Shown here in pieces: positions 19,399-28,774 of a DNA stretch of 64,000 nucleotides. How positions within the stretch are numbered: position 1 is the first letter of the stretch; each line of letters begins with the position of its first letter. Position numbers and translations under genes: made by a program. The stretch lies in NCBI RefSeq assembly GCF_004745525.1, contig NZ_RKLY01000011.1:1-64000 (forward strand), in the 5' to 3' direction. The notes under the pieces are model-generated. The model was given only the letters and a program-made list of their open reading frames with translations, made no database searches and was not told where the DNA came from. This DNA is from Companilactobacillus suantsaicola. GTDB lineage: Bacteria > Bacillota > Bacilli > Lactobacillales > Lactobacillaceae.

Positions 19399-20676
19399 TT
19401 AATAGCTAATTGCACGTCTTCTTTGGGTATTCCAATTATTGATAAATTGGTTGATTCCCATTTGAGTCGTTTGGTTTGTCCAACAATCATTGTAATAGAC
19501 ATAATTCTTGTCATAGCCAGTTACAACTAAAGCGTGGTATGGGAAACCGTGGAGTGTGTTCCATGTTACGACTGGATGTCCAATATTGATTTGATATTTA
19601 ACGGCGTTAAATGTTTGACCAGTTAAATCTTTGGCTGACCCGGCATATTTTTCCACAAGGCTCATCAAAGCTGATGGGAAAATTGTAATTCCGGTTCCGT
19701 CCCAAGGTTGTCCGATATAACCATAGTTAGGATCTCCGCTCCGTGGCATTTCTCTAGCCATTTGCATTTTATTAACTTTAGCACCGGCATATTGTAACAT
19801 CATCGTAACTGCGGTAATTTCACAGCCATTTGGTAATTCTGGCCGTTGTGAAATCAATGGTACACCTGAAAGCCAGTTGGCTTCCTTGTATTGGCCGCTT
19901 GATTCAACTACATAATCTTGAGGCAGCCAAGTGTCCTTACCAACTTGATACCAATTCTTACCACCAAATTGGGCCTTACTATTTACTTTCCAACTACTTC
20001 CAGTTGGTAAATTATTTCCTAAATATACTGCCTTGTCACCAAAACCTTGAAAATCGTGAACACTAGCACCTTTTTTATAAACTACTGTTACAACTCCTGA
20101 GTATGGTTGAGCATAATCTTTATATGTTCCCGTTGTAGCGTCAACGTATTCGGTTGTAGCCACACGATAATATTGCTTATTATTGGCGTTATTAACTCGA
20201 CGATAATCTGCTCGCCAGGCAGTATTTGCCATCAAGCGACGATTAGTGATCAAATTGCCATTATTGTCATACAAAGTGACTGTTTGGTTACCGATTGTGA
20301 AAACACCATTCACCGCTGTATCCTGATATGAATTTTGGACTTGAGTAGCTTGAGTCGTCGCATTTTGTTCTACTTGAGTATTTTCTGCAGTAGTTTGAGC
20401 TTGTGAATCAGCTTGTGTCGAAACAGAATTTTGTGTGCCGTTTTGTTTATTTGCTTGAACACTTTGAGTTTGGTCTGTTTCAGTTTTTGAGCTACTTTCG
20501 ACAGCATCCCCTGATGTAGTTTTTGTTTGTGTAGCTTGTGAAACTGGTTGTTGTACTTGTTGCGTTGGTTGAGTTTCCTCTTGAACATTTGTTGTATCAG
20601 CTTTTACTACTGTTGTTGACAATAGGCAGCTAGATGCAAACAAAGTTGCAAAAAGTAATTGTTTTTTAATCCCCAT
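19399..20676 (-). CDS. Secreted C39-like cysteine protease with SLAP-like repeats
   Basis: A 425-residue exported protein. A signal peptide (MGIKKQLLFATLFASSCLLS, cleaved near VKA-DTT) is followed by a Gln/Thr/Ser-rich low-complexity linker to about residue 125. Two segments resemble the lactobacillus surface-layer attachment (SLAP) repeat, for example NQTVTLYDNNGNLITNRRL and YLGNNLPTGSSWKV. The C-terminal domain is a C39-like peptidase: Cys in LPNGCEITAVTMML, His in GFPYHALVVTGYD and the Asn/Asp region YYNDCW. It is probably held on the wall non-covalently; target unknown. AAAGGGG precedes the ATG at 20676. Elements E4 and E6 flank it. Confidence 0.83.
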   Translation of the reverse strand: MGIKKQLLFATLFASSCLLSTTVVKADTTNVQEETQPTQQVQQPVSQATQTKTTSGDAVESSSKTETDQTQSVQANKQNGTQNSVSTQADSQAQTTAENTQVEQNATTQATQVQNSYQDTAVNGVFTIGNQTVTLYDNNGNLITNRRLMANTAWRADYRRVNNANNKQYYRVATTEYVDATTGTYKDYAQPYSGVVTVVYKKGASVHDFQGFGDKAVYLGNNLPTGSSWKVNSKAQFGGKNWYQVGKDTWLPQDYVVESSGQYKEANWLSGVPLISQRPELPNGCEITAVTMMLQYAGAKVNKMQMAREMPRSGDPNYGYIGQPWDGTGITIFPSALMSLVEKYAGSAKDLTGQTFNAVKYQINIGHPVVTWNTLHGFPYHALVVTGYDKNYVYYNDCWTNQTTQMGINQFINNWNTQRRRAISY

Positions 20677-20777
20677 AATATCCCCTTTCGAAAACAATTA
20701 TGAGAGAGTTTACATTAAATTTCAATATGAAAAATTAGATACAATTTCTTCTGGATTTTGAGTATTGGGAGAAGTAT

Positions 20778-21424
20778 GCCGTCCTCCATAGCAAAGCCGA
20801 TTTTGGCTGGAACGTGGTGGGCACGACTTGAAACTACCGCAAAGTGCGCGGCATTTCCAAGCTCGGCCTTTCACTAAACGCTAAAGCGTTAAGTGAAATT
20901 TCACCACTGAGCCAAATCGGCTTTGCTATTCCGGACTGAATAACGGATCTATGATTTATCTGTTTTCCATTATTTTAGGAATATTAATTCTATTCATATA
21001 TGATGCTTGGTATTTTTATAGTTTAATTGCTACCTCTATTCATAATAGAAAAATGAACAGTACAAAAAAGAAGACATTATTAGTCTGCTACAATTTACTG
21101 CATTTCTAGTAATGTCTTCCATTCATTTTTTATAAAATCTTACTAACCAAAATTCAATTGATCATAACGTATCCAGATCATAAATCAATTTTATGCTTAC
21201 CTCGAATAGAACCGAATCCACTTCAAATTCCACAGAGACAACTGCAAAAACGTGAAATCCAGTCTGGAACAACAGCTCTGGGAAATGCTCAGCCGTGAAA
21301 TTCTACTTAGCGCTTTAGCGCTTACGTAGAAGGCCAATCTTGGAGACATTTTCCGGGTTTGAAAATGGCTTCAAGTTGCGCCCACCGTGTTCCAGCATTT
21401 CCCAGAGCTGTTGCGGAAGACGGC
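20778..21424. repeat. Element E6: complete family-1 element
   Basis: Modules at 20778-20938 (forward; P1 AAGCCGATTTTGGCT, P1b GTGGTG/CACCAC, P2 of the GAAACTACCGC / GCGGCATTTC type, P3 CACTAAACGCTAAAGCGTTA) and 21260-21424 (reverse; P1 AGCTCTGGGAAATGCT, P2 of the TTGAAGCC type) flank a 321-nt core. The core hairpin GAAGACATTATTAG...CTAGTAATGTCTTC lies at about 21068-21121. The right outer edge (ACCAAACTAAAAAAAGAGCC, to 21455) matches the terminal repeat of E5. Head-to-tail orientation is as in E4 and E7. Confidence 0.9.
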
Positions 21425-21493
21425 ATGCATCTACCACCAAACTAAAAAAAGAGCCAAACACTTAACGTATTCGACTCCATATCAAAATCAATA

Positions 21494-22219
21494 TTATTTT
21501 GTTATTTCTTCGACTAGTTTTGCTTGAGCCTGTGCTTGGAACTCTTTTTGGGCTTGTTGCATAACTTGTTTTTGTTGGCTGCTTGTCATGGCAGGATTTG
21601 CTTGCATTGCTTTGACAACTGCTGCCTTAACGAAAGCTTCGCCTTCTTGTTTCATTTGTTGCTTGAATGATTTACTGCTCATTTTCTTTTGGAGTTGCTT
21701 AGCTTGGGTAGTTGTGAGAACTAACCAATCTTGACCAACCTTGAAGGTGTTCGTCTGTTTAACGAATTCTTTATTGTTGTCTGAAATGCCAAACAAGAAA
21801 GAGTAAAATCCATTCTTATATTTCCAACGTGTCGTTTTCTTCGTCAAGGTTGCATTTGCATAATCACCGGTCTTGACAATATTCTTGACGTGCAGATTAA
21901 CTTTAGTTGTTTGAGGTTTCTTGGCTTTAGCGGTCGCTGGTGTACGGTAAACGTAGACGTTCTCTTTGCCACTAGTTCCCAAATCTTTTCTCAACAACAA
22001 ATTGCTTCCCTTTTGAACCGATTGAATCTGTTGGGTCTTTTCGGTCGTAACTTTTTCCATTCCAAAATGATTGTATTCATTGGAAATCAACATTACTAAA
22101 CCGACAATAAATAGTGCGATGAAGGTAAAACATAGACTGTAGCCGACTTTTTTATTCTTTAGAAAGACAGCGAAGAAATAGGCTAAAGCTGCAAAAATTA
22201 AAATTGAAATCAAAACCAT
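21494..22219 (-). CDS. DUF4811 membrane-anchored protein of the efflux operon
   Basis: A 241-residue protein with two N-terminal transmembrane helices (ISILIFAALAYFFAVFL and YSLCFTFIALFIVGLVML). An extracytoplasmic domain rich in Lys and Thr and a Gln-rich, probably helical tail follow. It matches DUF4811 proteins that are paired with DHA2 drug exporters in lactobacilli; its role is unknown, perhaps accessory to transport. The start codon overlaps the exporter stop by 1 nt. Confidence 0.75.
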   Translation of the reverse strand: MVLISILIFAALAYFFAVFLKNKKVGYSLCFTFIALFIVGLVMLISNEYNHFGMEKVTTEKTQQIQSVQKGSNLLLRKDLGTSGKENVYVYRTPATAKAKKPQTTKVNLHVKNIVKTGDYANATLTKKTTRWKYKNGFYSFLFGISDNNKEFVKQTNTFKVGQDWLVLTTTQAKQLQKKMSSKSFKQQMKQEGEAFVKAAVVKAMQANPAMTSSQQKQVMQQAQKEFQAQAQAKLVEEITK

Positions 22220-23712
22220 TATTCTTCACCTGCCAATTCTGTCTTTTCGATTGTAACTTCTTTTGACTTAGCACTGCCCTTAACCATAAAGGTGATCAAG
22301 AATCCGACTAAACAGAAGAAGATGGCAACACCAAAGGCTGCATGGTAACCACTCAAAGTAGCACTGAAGAACTTATCTTGGTAGGCCAATGGAGTAGCCT
22401 TTAAAATTGATTGTCCGGGTTTCAAGTTGTTAGTTACATTAGTCAAGACACTGACCAAAATAGCTGTACCCATAGAACTGAAAACCTGGCGAACTGTATT
22501 ATTAACAGCTGTACCGTGACTCATCAAGTTGAATGGTAAGGCGTTCATACCATCAGTTGTAACGGGCATCAAGACCATGGAAATACCAAACATCCGGATC
22601 ATGTAAAGAACCACAATATCCAAGACTGGTGTTTGCTTAGTCAAGAACAAGAAAGGAATTGTTCCGGCTGTTAACAGGAACATTCCCATGCGAGCCAAAT
22701 CCTTTGGTCCATACTTATCAAAGGCGTTACCAGTGATTGGACTCATAACACCGATCATCAAAGCCCCTGGGAGCAAAGTCAATCCAGAATGGAAAGCTGA
22801 CATCCCTTTCACGATTTGAAGGTAAAGTGGTAGGACCATTTCAACACCAACCATCGCCATGTTAGTAACTGATGACAAGGCAGCGGCAATCGCAAATTTC
22901 TTTTCGGTGAAAACCCGTAATTCCAAGAATGGTTTGTCCATGTGTAATTGACGATAACCAAACAAGAGAATAAAAATGATACCAACAACGATTGAACCAA
23001 TAACGGTCATTGAACCCCAACCGTCGTCACCGACAGATGAGAATCCATAAAGGATAGCACCAAAACCTAGAGTTGATTCAACCAATGATAATACATCTAA
23101 TTTTGTACGATGTGTTTGAATAACTGGACGCATGAAGAAAAATGCTAAAATCAAAACTAAAATAACAATTGGAATGATCATTCCAAAAAGAGCTCTCCAC
23201 TCAAAGTTATCAATGATGAAACCTGATAGTGTTGGTCCAATCGCTGGAGCCAATCCAATAACTAGACCACCTAATCCCATGGCGGCACCACGCTGATTAG
23301 TTGGGAAAATTGACAGCATTACCACTTGCATCAAAGGCATGGTAATACCAACACCAACCGCTTGGATCAAACGTCCTGCTAGGATAACCCAAAAGGTTGG
23401 AGCCACAAAGGCCATGATCGTACCGACTAAAAAGGTCGACATTGCGATAATATATAAAATTTTTGTACTGAAATTATTACTCAACCAAGCGGTAACGGGA
23501 ATCATAATTCCGTTGACCATCAAGAATCCAGTTGTTAACCACTGAACATCAGAAGTTGTGACGTTGAATTCTTTCATCAAGGTTGGAAAAGCTGTTGTTA
23601 AAATTGTACCGTTTAAAACCGTACAGAATGTACCCACAAGAAGCACTAACACCAATAGATTACGGTTGAAAGGTTTCCCGTGTGCATCCACAATTGCTTT
23701 ATTATTCGCCAT
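22219..23712 (-). CDS. DHA2-family multidrug MFS exporter
   Basis: A 497-residue, 14-helix proton-coupled drug exporter of the LmrB/EmrB type. Hallmarks: LNGTILTTAFPTLMKEF in helix 1, WLTTGFLMVNGIMIPVTAWL, motif A-like residues after helix 2, GRLIQAVGVGITMPLMQ in helix 4, and the motif C region GLVIGLAPAIGPTLSGFI in helix 5. The substrate is not predictable. The operon is marR - exporter - DUF4811, so drug-responsive derepression by MarR is likely. Confidence 0.92.
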   Translation of the reverse strand: MANNKAIVDAHGKPFNRNLLVLVLLVGTFCTVLNGTILTTAFPTLMKEFNVTTSDVQWLTTGFLMVNGIMIPVTAWLSNNFSTKILYIIAMSTFLVGTIMAFVAPTFWVILAGRLIQAVGVGITMPLMQVVMLSIFPTNQRGAAMGLGGLVIGLAPAIGPTLSGFIIDNFEWRALFGMIIPIVILVLILAFFFMRPVIQTHRTKLDVLSLVESTLGFGAILYGFSSVGDDGWGSMTVIGSIVVGIIFILLFGYRQLHMDKPFLELRVFTEKKFAIAAALSSVTNMAMVGVEMVLPLYLQIVKGMSAFHSGLTLLPGALMIGVMSPITGNAFDKYGPKDLARMGMFLLTAGTIPFLFLTKQTPVLDIVVLYMIRMFGISMVLMPVTTDGMNALPFNLMSHGTAVNNTVRQVFSSMGTAILVSVLTNVTNNLKPGQSILKATPLAYQDKFFSATLSGYHAAFGVAIFFCLVGFLITFMVKGSAKSKEVTIEKTELAGEE

Positions 23713-23738
23713 AATAACAATATTCCTCTTCTCTTAAT

Positions 23739-24176
23739 TTATTTAGTTGGTATTTCAATATCATCAAGATTTTTGTAAACCTTCATTAAAATACTATCTA
23801 ATTCTTTTTGTTCTTCAGAAGTTATGCCTTTAAAAATCATGTCATTACTATCTTGAAAAGCTTTACGAACTTCACCATAAAGATTCAAGCCTGCGTCAGT
23901 AATTGTTACGATTTTCTTACGACGATTGTTAGGATCAGCCTGCCGGGATACAAATCCGCGATCCTCTAGTTTTTTCAAAGCACGCGCAATACTTGCGCCA
24001 TCGAATAAAGTGATTTCTCCGAGCTTATCTTGGGTGCATTCACCATGCTTAAAGACAATTGCCAAAAGGATACTTTCAAAAGTATTCAAATCCTCTTTTT
24101 TCAAATAACTAGCAGCAATTCGCTTTTTGACCATCGTGTAACGCATGGCAAAACCAACCAAATTATAGTCGTCCAC
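23739..24176 (-). CDS. MarR family transcriptional regulator
   Basis: A 145-residue winged-helix protein: helix-turn-helix GECTQDKLGEITLFDGASIARAL (recognition part LFDGASIARALKKLEDRG), wing RQADPNNRRKKIVTITDAG, and dimerisation helices at both ends. The start is a GTG at 24176 with GAGGTGATAAA upstream. It is the first gene of the exporter operon, 26 nt before the MFS gene, and most likely represses it and itself. Confidence 0.9.
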   Translation of the reverse strand: MDDYNLVGFAMRYTMVKKRIAASYLKKEDLNTFESILLAIVFKHGECTQDKLGEITLFDGASIARALKKLEDRGFVSRQADPNNRRKKIVTITDAGLNLYGEVRKAFQDSNDMIFKGITSEEQKELDSILMKVYKNLDDIEIPTK

Positions 24177-24221
24177 TTTATCACCTCATTTTTTTCAAAA
24201 AAACTTTTAATATTTTAGAAC

Positions 24222-24278
24222 AAAAAATATGCTACACCCGACTCTTGATAAAATCAAGAGTTAAGCATAGCATTTTTC
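24222..24278 (-). terminator. Terminator of trpS
   Basis: On the minus strand AAAAATGCTATGCTTAACTC...GAGTCGGGTGTAGCATATTTTTT forms a two-part stem (CTCTTGAT/ATCAAGAG inside, ATGCTA/TAGCAT outside) ending in T residues, after the trpS stop at 24305. Confidence 0.8.
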
Positions 24279-24304
24279 TGTAAAACTATTTTTATTTTCA
24301 GAAA

Positions 24305-25321
24305 CTAGTCGAAATAGTTAACCCCAATGGCTTTTCTAACTTCAGATAAAGTTTGGTTAGCTACAATATTGGCATTTTCGCTACCTTTTTTAAGAATATC
24401 GTAAACACCAGGAATATCTTTTTCATATTCTGCACGACGGTTGCGAATTGGTTCGAGGATTTCTTGTAAGACATCATTTAAATAACGTTTAACCTTTACA
24501 TCCCCTAGACCACCAGCTTGATAGTGCTCTTTAAGTTCGGCAATCTTTTCCTTATCAGTTCCGAAAGCATCAAGGTATGTGAAGACAGTGTTACCTTCAA
24601 TCTTACCGGGGTCTTCGACGTGTACGTGATTGGGATCAGTGTACATTGACATAACCTTTTTTGTCACCTCATCAGCTGAATCTGACAAGTAGATGCAATT
24701 GCCCAATGATTTACTCATCTTGGCGTTACCATCGATACCAGGCAAGCGTCCTTGACCCTTTGGTGGGAAGACTCCTTCTGGTTCAACTAATGTATCAACG
24801 TTATAAGTGTTGTTGAAAGTACGGACAATTTCACGAGTTTGTTCCAACATTGGTTCTTGGTCGTCACCAACTGGAACGGTATCAGCTTTGAAAGCTGTAA
24901 TATCGGCTGCTTGGCTGACTGGATAAGTTAGAAAACCGGCTGGGATACTTTGACCAAAGCCTTTTTGCTTAATTTCTGATTTAACGGTTGGATTTCTTTC
25001 CAAACGAGAAACGTTGACAAGATCAAGATAATACATTGTTAATTCGTTTAAAGCAGAGATTTGTGATTGCACTAAAATATTAGTTTTACTTGGATCGATG
25101 CCGACTGACAAATAATCAAGGGCAACTTGAACTAAACTGTTACGAACTTTTTGTGGATCACGAGCATTATCCGTCAAGGCTTGCATATCAGCAATCATGA
25201 TAAACATCTTGTATTTGCCTTCATTTTGTAACTTCACACGGTTTTTCAATGAACCTAAATAGTGACCAATGTGTAACTTACCTGTGGGACGATCACCTGT
25301 TAAAATTGTATTTGTTTTCAT
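24305..25321 (-). CDS. trpS: Tryptophanyl-tRNA synthetase
   Basis: A 338-residue class I synthetase. GDRPTGKLHIGHYLGSL holds the HIGH motif at the N-terminus and AKMSKSLGN the KMSKS loop. The length is normal. Preceded by a tryptophan T-box leader (TGG specifier), so expression rises when uncharged tRNA-Trp accumulates. Monocistronic between its leader and a terminator; divergent from helD. Confidence 0.97.
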   Translation of the reverse strand: MKTNTILTGDRPTGKLHIGHYLGSLKNRVKLQNEGKYKMFIMIADMQALTDNARDPQKVRNSLVQVALDYLSVGIDPSKTNILVQSQISALNELTMYYLDLVNVSRLERNPTVKSEIKQKGFGQSIPAGFLTYPVSQAADITAFKADTVPVGDDQEPMLEQTREIVRTFNNTYNVDTLVEPEGVFPPKGQGRLPGIDGNAKMSKSLGNCIYLSDSADEVTKKVMSMYTDPNHVHVEDPGKIEGNTVFTYLDAFGTDKEKIAELKEHYQAGGLGDVKVKRYLNDVLQEILEPIRNRRAEYEKDIPGVYDILKKGSENANIVANQTLSEVRKAIGVNYFD

Positions 25322-25362
25322 GTCTTTTCCTCCATCGATTCACTAAAACAAAATCGGGGTAC

Positions 25363-25572
25363 AAAAAAAGCGCCCATTGTATTACAATAGGACGCTTGCA
25401 CGTGGTGCCACCTGTTTTGTAGAAATTTTTCTACCACTCTTGGCGCTAAGGGAGCTACCCGTACCCATTTCCTAAAACAAGGTCGATAGCTCTTGCAGCC
25501 TAGAAGCTATTCTCTGAAAGCAACTACTTGAATTAGTACTTAAAAATGATTATGCTTTAATGTACTTTAATT
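25363..25572 (-). ncRNA. Tryptophan T-box leader of trpS
   Basis: On the minus strand, stem I contains the CAGAGAATAGC element and a specifier loop reading AGGAAA-TGG-G, the TGG codon lying at 25467-25465. The T-box sequence CAGGTGGCACCACGTGC (25414-25398) pairs with the tRNA acceptor end when uncharged. The competing terminator is GCGTCCTATTGTAATACAATGGGCGC followed by seven T residues (25395-25363; hairpin arms each under 14 nt). The specifier agrees with the downstream gene. Confidence 0.93.
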
Positions 25573-25578
25573 GCTATT

Positions 25579-25607
25579 AGCATAATGAAAAAACGACAAA
25601 TTGTCAA
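25579..25607 (-). promoter_or_regulatory. trpS promoter
   Basis: On the minus strand TTGACA (25607-25602), 17-nt spacer, TATGCT (25584-25579). The -35 box lies 16 nt from the helD start codon and next to the helD ribosome site, so helD must be transcribed from a promoter inside the trpS leader region. Confidence 0.75.
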
Positions 25608-25622
25608 CGAGGGGTATTTTTA

Positions 25623-27917
25623 ATGACGATTAATCAATCTAAACAAGACGAACAAAAACGCGTTGATATTGTTGCCGAAAAAATTGACGACAAAATCGAA
25701 AAAATTACACAGAGTATCGACCAAGCTCATAAAGAAACTCACCGAATCGAACGAAACTACGGTGAAAATACTAAGGTCAATACTACCGAAGTCGATGACC
25801 AAATGGAAACTAACGCTTCCGTTCAACAACAGAAACAATTAGTTGCCTTAGCTGTCGAAAATGAAAATATTTTAAATTCTAATAAGTTAAAACTAGAAAA
25901 CCTACAAGGCTCACCTTACTTCGGCCGCATCGATATCGTCGAAGATGGCGAACTCGATACGCTCTACATCGGGACCTCAACTCTACAAAGTGACGACGGT
26001 GACTTCTTGATTTATGACTGGCGAGCTCCAGTTTCCGGAATTTACTACAACGGAACCTTAGGAAAAGTAACTTACCCTACTCCAAACGGAACAGCCGAAG
26101 TTGAATTAAAGAAAAAGCGCCAATTTCAAATCGTTCACAATAAGATTCGCAACATGTTCGATACAAACGAAACCGTTGGCGATGAAATCTTGCAGTCAGT
26201 ATTGAGTGAATATAGCGACGAATATTTAAAGAGTATCGTGGCAACTATTCAGCATGAACAAAACGTCATCATTCGTGACACACGTTCCGATATTTTGCTA
26301 GTTCAAGGTGTCGCCGGGTCCGGGAAGACTTCGGCAATTTTGCAGCGAGTTGCCTATTTGCTCTATCACTCTCGAGAAACGATGAATGCCGACAATATTG
26401 TTTTGTTCTCGCCTAACAAGTTGTTCAGCAATTATATTTCCGAAGTTTTACCTAGTCTGGGTGAACGTAACATGCGCCAAGTTACCCTCAATGAGTTTCT
26501 ATCGCTACGTTTGACCGGTGTGCAAGTGGAAACTTTGTTCGAACGTTACGAAAAAGACGAGCGCAATTTACCCGAAACAACCGTCAAGATGCGGCTTTAC
26601 AAGGAAAGTGGAGCTTTTCTGGAGAAATTAGGACAACTGGAAGATGAACATCCCGATCACACACCTTATTTTGAGGATGTAATCTTTGAAGGTAAACCAT
26701 TCTTTACCAAGTCAGAAATTGAGTCCGTCTATCAAGCTACTAATCCGGCTTACCACATCCCTGACCGCTTCTTACAGACTAAAAACGCTTTGATCAAACA
26801 ACTTCAAAAACGCATCCATGAAGACCGCAACGAAGATTGGGTCCAAGCTGAAATCGACAACTTGTCTGATGAAGATTTTCAACAAATTATCACAGATCAC
26901 AATATTGAAGAATCGACTAACCAACGTGAAATCATCGCCGAAGAATTCCTCAAAGAACGCTATGCTCCAATCTACAACGCTTTGATCAACAACTACTTCT
27001 TCAATCCTTACAAGGAATATCTATTTTTACTTGGTAAACTCGATCAAAAACTAGTTTCTGAAAGTGTCTGGCAAACGATGATTGAATCAATCGACCACAA
27101 CATCGAAACCCACAAATTGAGCCTCAGTGATGCCGTGGCAATTCTCTACTTACGTGACTTCATAACCGACGGTGGGGTCAACCGCAGTATTCAACACATC
27201 TTCATCGATGAAGTCCAAGATTATACGATGGCTCAACTAAAATACATCGAACACGCCTTTCCTAATGCTAAGATGACCCTCTTAGGCGACCGTTCTCAAG
27301 ATGTTTTAACTAGTTCTTATCGAAGAAATGATTTAGTGACTGAAGTTAATGAACTGTTCAAAAAGAAACGCATCACCACGATCACTTTAAATCAAAGTTA
27401 TCGTTCAACTGCTGAAATCACTAACTTTGCTAAGAAGTTATTACCTAACGGCGATGAAGTCAAAGCCTTTTCCCGTCAAGGTGAAGAACCTGTTATTAAG
27501 GTTTTCAACGACGACAACTACTACTATGGACTAAAAGAAACTGCTAAAGCCTTGAACCAAAAATATGACACCGTAGCCATCCTTGCTCGTAACCAAGCTC
27601 AAGCAGAACAAATCTACACACACTTTAGTGACGAATCAATCGTGACATTGGTAGATGCTAACTTCCGTTCGATTCCTAAAGGGATTTTGATCCTACCAAT
27701 TTATTTGGCTAAAGGATTAGAATTTGATGCCGTAATTGGACATGACATCTCTGCCAAAAATTATCCTGATATGCGTAGTACTGATGTCTTATACACCATC
27801 TGCACCCGCGCCATGCATAGTTTGACACTTTGTGTCGATCAACAAATTTCTCCATTGCTAAGCGATGAACCTACCACTCTGATTTCCAGACAAGAAGTCG
27901 GACCAAGTGGTGAATAA
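25623..27917 (+). CDS. helD: HelD-like RNA polymerase recycling helicase
   Basis: A 764-residue superfamily 1 ATPase, near the 774 residues of Bacillus HelD. An N-terminal charged helical stretch (about residues 1-80, the arm that enters RNA polymerase in known structures) precedes the helicase core. Walker A is GVAGSGKTS (about 228-236), Walker B is HIFIDEVQDYT, and motifs LGDRSQDV, NQSYRS and KGLEFDAVIGHD follow. HelD removes stalled RNA polymerase from DNA or nucleic acid. Start ATG at 25623 after GAGGGG. Confidence 0.9.
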   Translation: MTINQSKQDEQKRVDIVAEKIDDKIEKITQSIDQAHKETHRIERNYGENTKVNTTEVDDQMETNASVQQQKQLVALAVENENILNSNKLKLENLQGSPYFGRIDIVEDGELDTLYIGTSTLQSDDGDFLIYDWRAPVSGIYYNGTLGKVTYPTPNGTAEVELKKKRQFQIVHNKIRNMFDTNETVGDEILQSVLSEYSDEYLKSIVATIQHEQNVIIRDTRSDILLVQGVAGSGKTSAILQRVAYLLYHSRETMNADNIVLFSPNKLFSNYISEVLPSLGERNMRQVTLNEFLSLRLTGVQVETLFERYEKDERNLPETTVKMRLYKESGAFLEKLGQLEDEHPDHTPYFEDVIFEGKPFFTKSEIESVYQATNPAYHIPDRFLQTKNALIKQLQKRIHEDRNEDWVQAEIDNLSDEDFQQIITDHNIEESTNQREIIAEEFLKERYAPIYNALINNYFFNPYKEYLFLLGKLDQKLVSESVWQTMIESIDHNIETHKLSLSDAVAILYLRDFITDGGVNRSIQHIFIDEVQDYTMAQLKYIEHAFPNAKMTLLGDRSQDVLTSSYRRNDLVTEVNELFKKKRITTITLNQSYRSTAEITNFAKKLLPNGDEVKAFSRQGEEPVIKVFNDDNYYYGLKETAKALNQKYDTVAILARNQAQAEQIYTHFSDESIVTLVDANFRSIPKGILILPIYLAKGLEFDAVIGHDISAKNYPDMRSTDVLYTICTRAMHSLTLCVDQQISPLLSDEPTTLISRQEVGPSGE

Positions 27918-27922
27918 CAGCA

Positions 27923-27966
27923 AAAATAAATAGCCCTGTGGTGATCTTCACCACAGGGCTATTTTT
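27923..27966. terminator. Terminator after helD
   Basis: AAATAGCCCTGTGGTG-ATCTT-CACCACAGGGCTATTT is a long GC-rich stem with A and T tracts on the two sides. It can act bidirectionally between helD and the convergent gene. Confidence 0.93.
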
Positions 27967-27995
27967 CTTAATATGACTTTTCCAAGTCACACTCT

Positions 27996-28661
27996 TTAAA
28001 TAATTATCGTTCCAATAAAAGCACTAACCATCGCAACGAAAATTGCCATTTTTTCATCTTTAGTATACAAGTAAGTCAAAGCATAGCACCAACCAAGTGC
28101 CATCATCATGAAGAATTGTAGTAGTGAACCTGGCAAACCAATCAAGCCAGCAATCACTCCACTCAAGATAATTCCCATAACGGCACTGTAAGCTGAACTA
28201 TCTCTGAAAAAGTAATTAAAGAAAAATCCAGTTTGAACTAACTGTTGTTGAATAGCTATCACAAAGACATTAGCGACCACATTGAAAATAAAGACTTTCT
28301 GATCTGAACTCATAACATCATCGTTGACAAATTTTGGTAAATTACCCGTAATTTGTAAATAGCTGACCAAGATTCTCAAGGCGCAAGCCATGACGATCAT
28401 CAAACTGATGAAACCAATGTTAGAGACTAGTGAATATGCAAATCCAGTTGCCGTATCAGAAAAAGAATCTTCTTCACGGATATATTTTCTAATCATCAAA
28501 AATAGCGTTACAATTCCTACAATAAAAAATAAAATAACTAGAAAAATATTTAAACCACTTTTAGTTGCAGCATGGTTTTTCAATATCAAAGTTACGATAG
28601 AAAATGCAATCCAAATTAAATATCTAACAAAATCAGTTCCTGGGGATTCTCCTACTCTCAT
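27996..28661 (-). CDS. CPBP-fold membrane protein lacking the protease residues
   Basis: A 221-residue protein with about six transmembrane segments. Placement of hydrophobic blocks and the end pattern MALGWCYALTYLYTKD resemble CPBP (Abi/CAAX-like) intramembrane proteases. The catalytic motif EExxxRG is replaced by QQLVQTG (residues 139-145), and the His of the second motif is a Gly in VIAGLIGLPG. If the family assignment holds, this is a pseudoenzyme. The ATG at 28661 is taken because GGAAG lies 8 nt upstream. Function unknown. Confidence 0.55.
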   Translation of the reverse strand: MRVGESPGTDFVRYLIWIAFSIVTLILKNHAATKSGLNIFLVILFFIVGIVTLFLMIRKYIREEDSFSDTATGFAYSLVSNIGFISLMIVMACALRILVSYLQITGNLPKFVNDDVMSSDQKVFIFNVVANVFVIAIQQQLVQTGFFFNYFFRDSSAYSAVMGIILSGVIAGLIGLPGSLLQFFMMMALGWCYALTYLYTKDEKMAIFVAMVSAFIGTIII

Positions 28662-28774
28662 AATAAATTCTTCCAATCAATAATTTTACTTTGTCATTAT
28701 ATCATACGCTAATACTTCATTTTAGGGACATTTTACATTAGAATTGAGAGAGTTATTTATGGAGGGCTGGCCCA

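Noticed and set aside
18388-21424. Elements E4-E6 considered as remnants of an insertion sequence with transposase, or as a CRISPR array
   Set aside because: No frame resembles a transposase, and the repeats are long, inverted and unevenly spaced, without unique spacers of constant length.
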